Source: Gemmatimonadaceae bacterium
Lineage (GTDB): Bacteria; Gemmatimonadota; Gemmatimonadetes; Gemmatimonadales; Gemmatimonadaceae
DNA length: 64,000 bases
NCBI GenBank assembly: GCA_016742275.1
Contig: JACVCD010000007.1
Span: 62,001-126,000, forward strand
Reading direction: 5' to 3'
Position numbers and translations under genes: made by a program. Below, one piece after another: positions 63,791 to 64,000 of this stretch (position 1 is its first letter; each line of letters begins with the position of its first letter). The notes under the pieces are model-generated. The model searched no databases, was not told where the DNA came from, and saw only the letters and a program-made list of their open reading frames with translations.

Positions 63791-64000
63791 CGTCCGTCGC
63801 GTAAGCCAGCGTATACCAGAAACCCTTCGTCCCAGTCCATCGCCGGATCAGGAGGGCAGGTACGGGAAGGTACCCACCCTGTTGGGGAGGGTTCCGATGG
63901 CTTCAAGTATCGCGATCGGGAGGATCTGAGGGAACAGATGGCGCGAGGATCCGAGGATTTGAGGACAAGAGAGCGGGCCCTGGGAGCGCCCGATGGACAG

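Noticed and set aside
63724-63906. 60-codon minus-strand frame before the anti-sigma gene
   Set aside because: Overlaps the anti-sigma N-terminus in another frame and has no domain; probably not coding.

Overview
This 64 kb window is chromosomal DNA from a high-GC, diderm, environmental bacterium. The gene content fits Gemmatimonadota best: a zinc-ribbon Ser/Thr kinase, a TonB receptor with a carboxypeptidase-like N-terminal domain, a PEP-CTERM-type tail, glycogen-binding-like domains in an ECF operon, Ig-like secreted proteins and many lipoproteins. That assignment is an inference from family content, not from a marker gene. I see no insertion sequence, CRISPR array, rRNA or phage module.

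1-2.3 kb holds the 3' part of a large secreted repeat protein. 2.3-29.2 kb is one type VI secretion (T6SS) locus. A CsgG-like exported protein and a zinc-ribbon Ser/Thr kinase lie at its left edge. On the minus strand follow tssM, tssL and a first tssK. A Pro/Ala-rich membrane protein (plus strand) and a second tssK (minus) come next. The main plus-strand operon is tssB-tssC-hcp-tagJ-tssA-tssE-tssF-tssG-clpV-vgrG-small protein-PAAR, closed by a perfect 21-bp terminator hairpin. No tssJ and no recognisable toxin/immunity pair are present.

29.2-39.7 kb is mixed housekeeping and accessory DNA: a lipoprotein and TonB receptor pair, queD, a frameshifted PEP-CTERM gene, a TPR protein that overlaps a GNAT gene tail to tail, a lipoprotein, an AraC regulator, and a His/Met-rich exported protein divergent from a Crp/Fnr regulator. 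39.7-41.8 kb looks acquired: a Fic protein with an AbiEi-like N-terminus, a strongly AT-rich leader and a tRNA-Phe gene.

41.9-46.5 kb carries an exported protein, an AraC regulator coupled to queF, a rhomboid protease, ddl and a small unknown. 46.6-50.3 kb is a plus-strand cluster: a lipoprotein, an ECF sigma factor, a membrane protein with a C-terminal glycogen-binding-like domain, an exported helical protein and an exported protein ending in a second domain of the same kind. This looks like a small envelope signalling system and is one of the two most interesting loci here. The other is the T6SS accessory set with the repeated FT[QR]M motif.

50.3-57.6 kb has a kelch protein, a pentapeptide-repeat protein, cystathionine beta-synthase with a small TonB-C-like protein, an M30-like metallopeptidase with Ig-like domains, and glutamine cyclotransferase. 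57.6-63.1 kb is a tightly overlapped minus-strand operon holA-SPOR protein-mutS-mug. A zinc-finger anti-sigma factor lies at the right edge.
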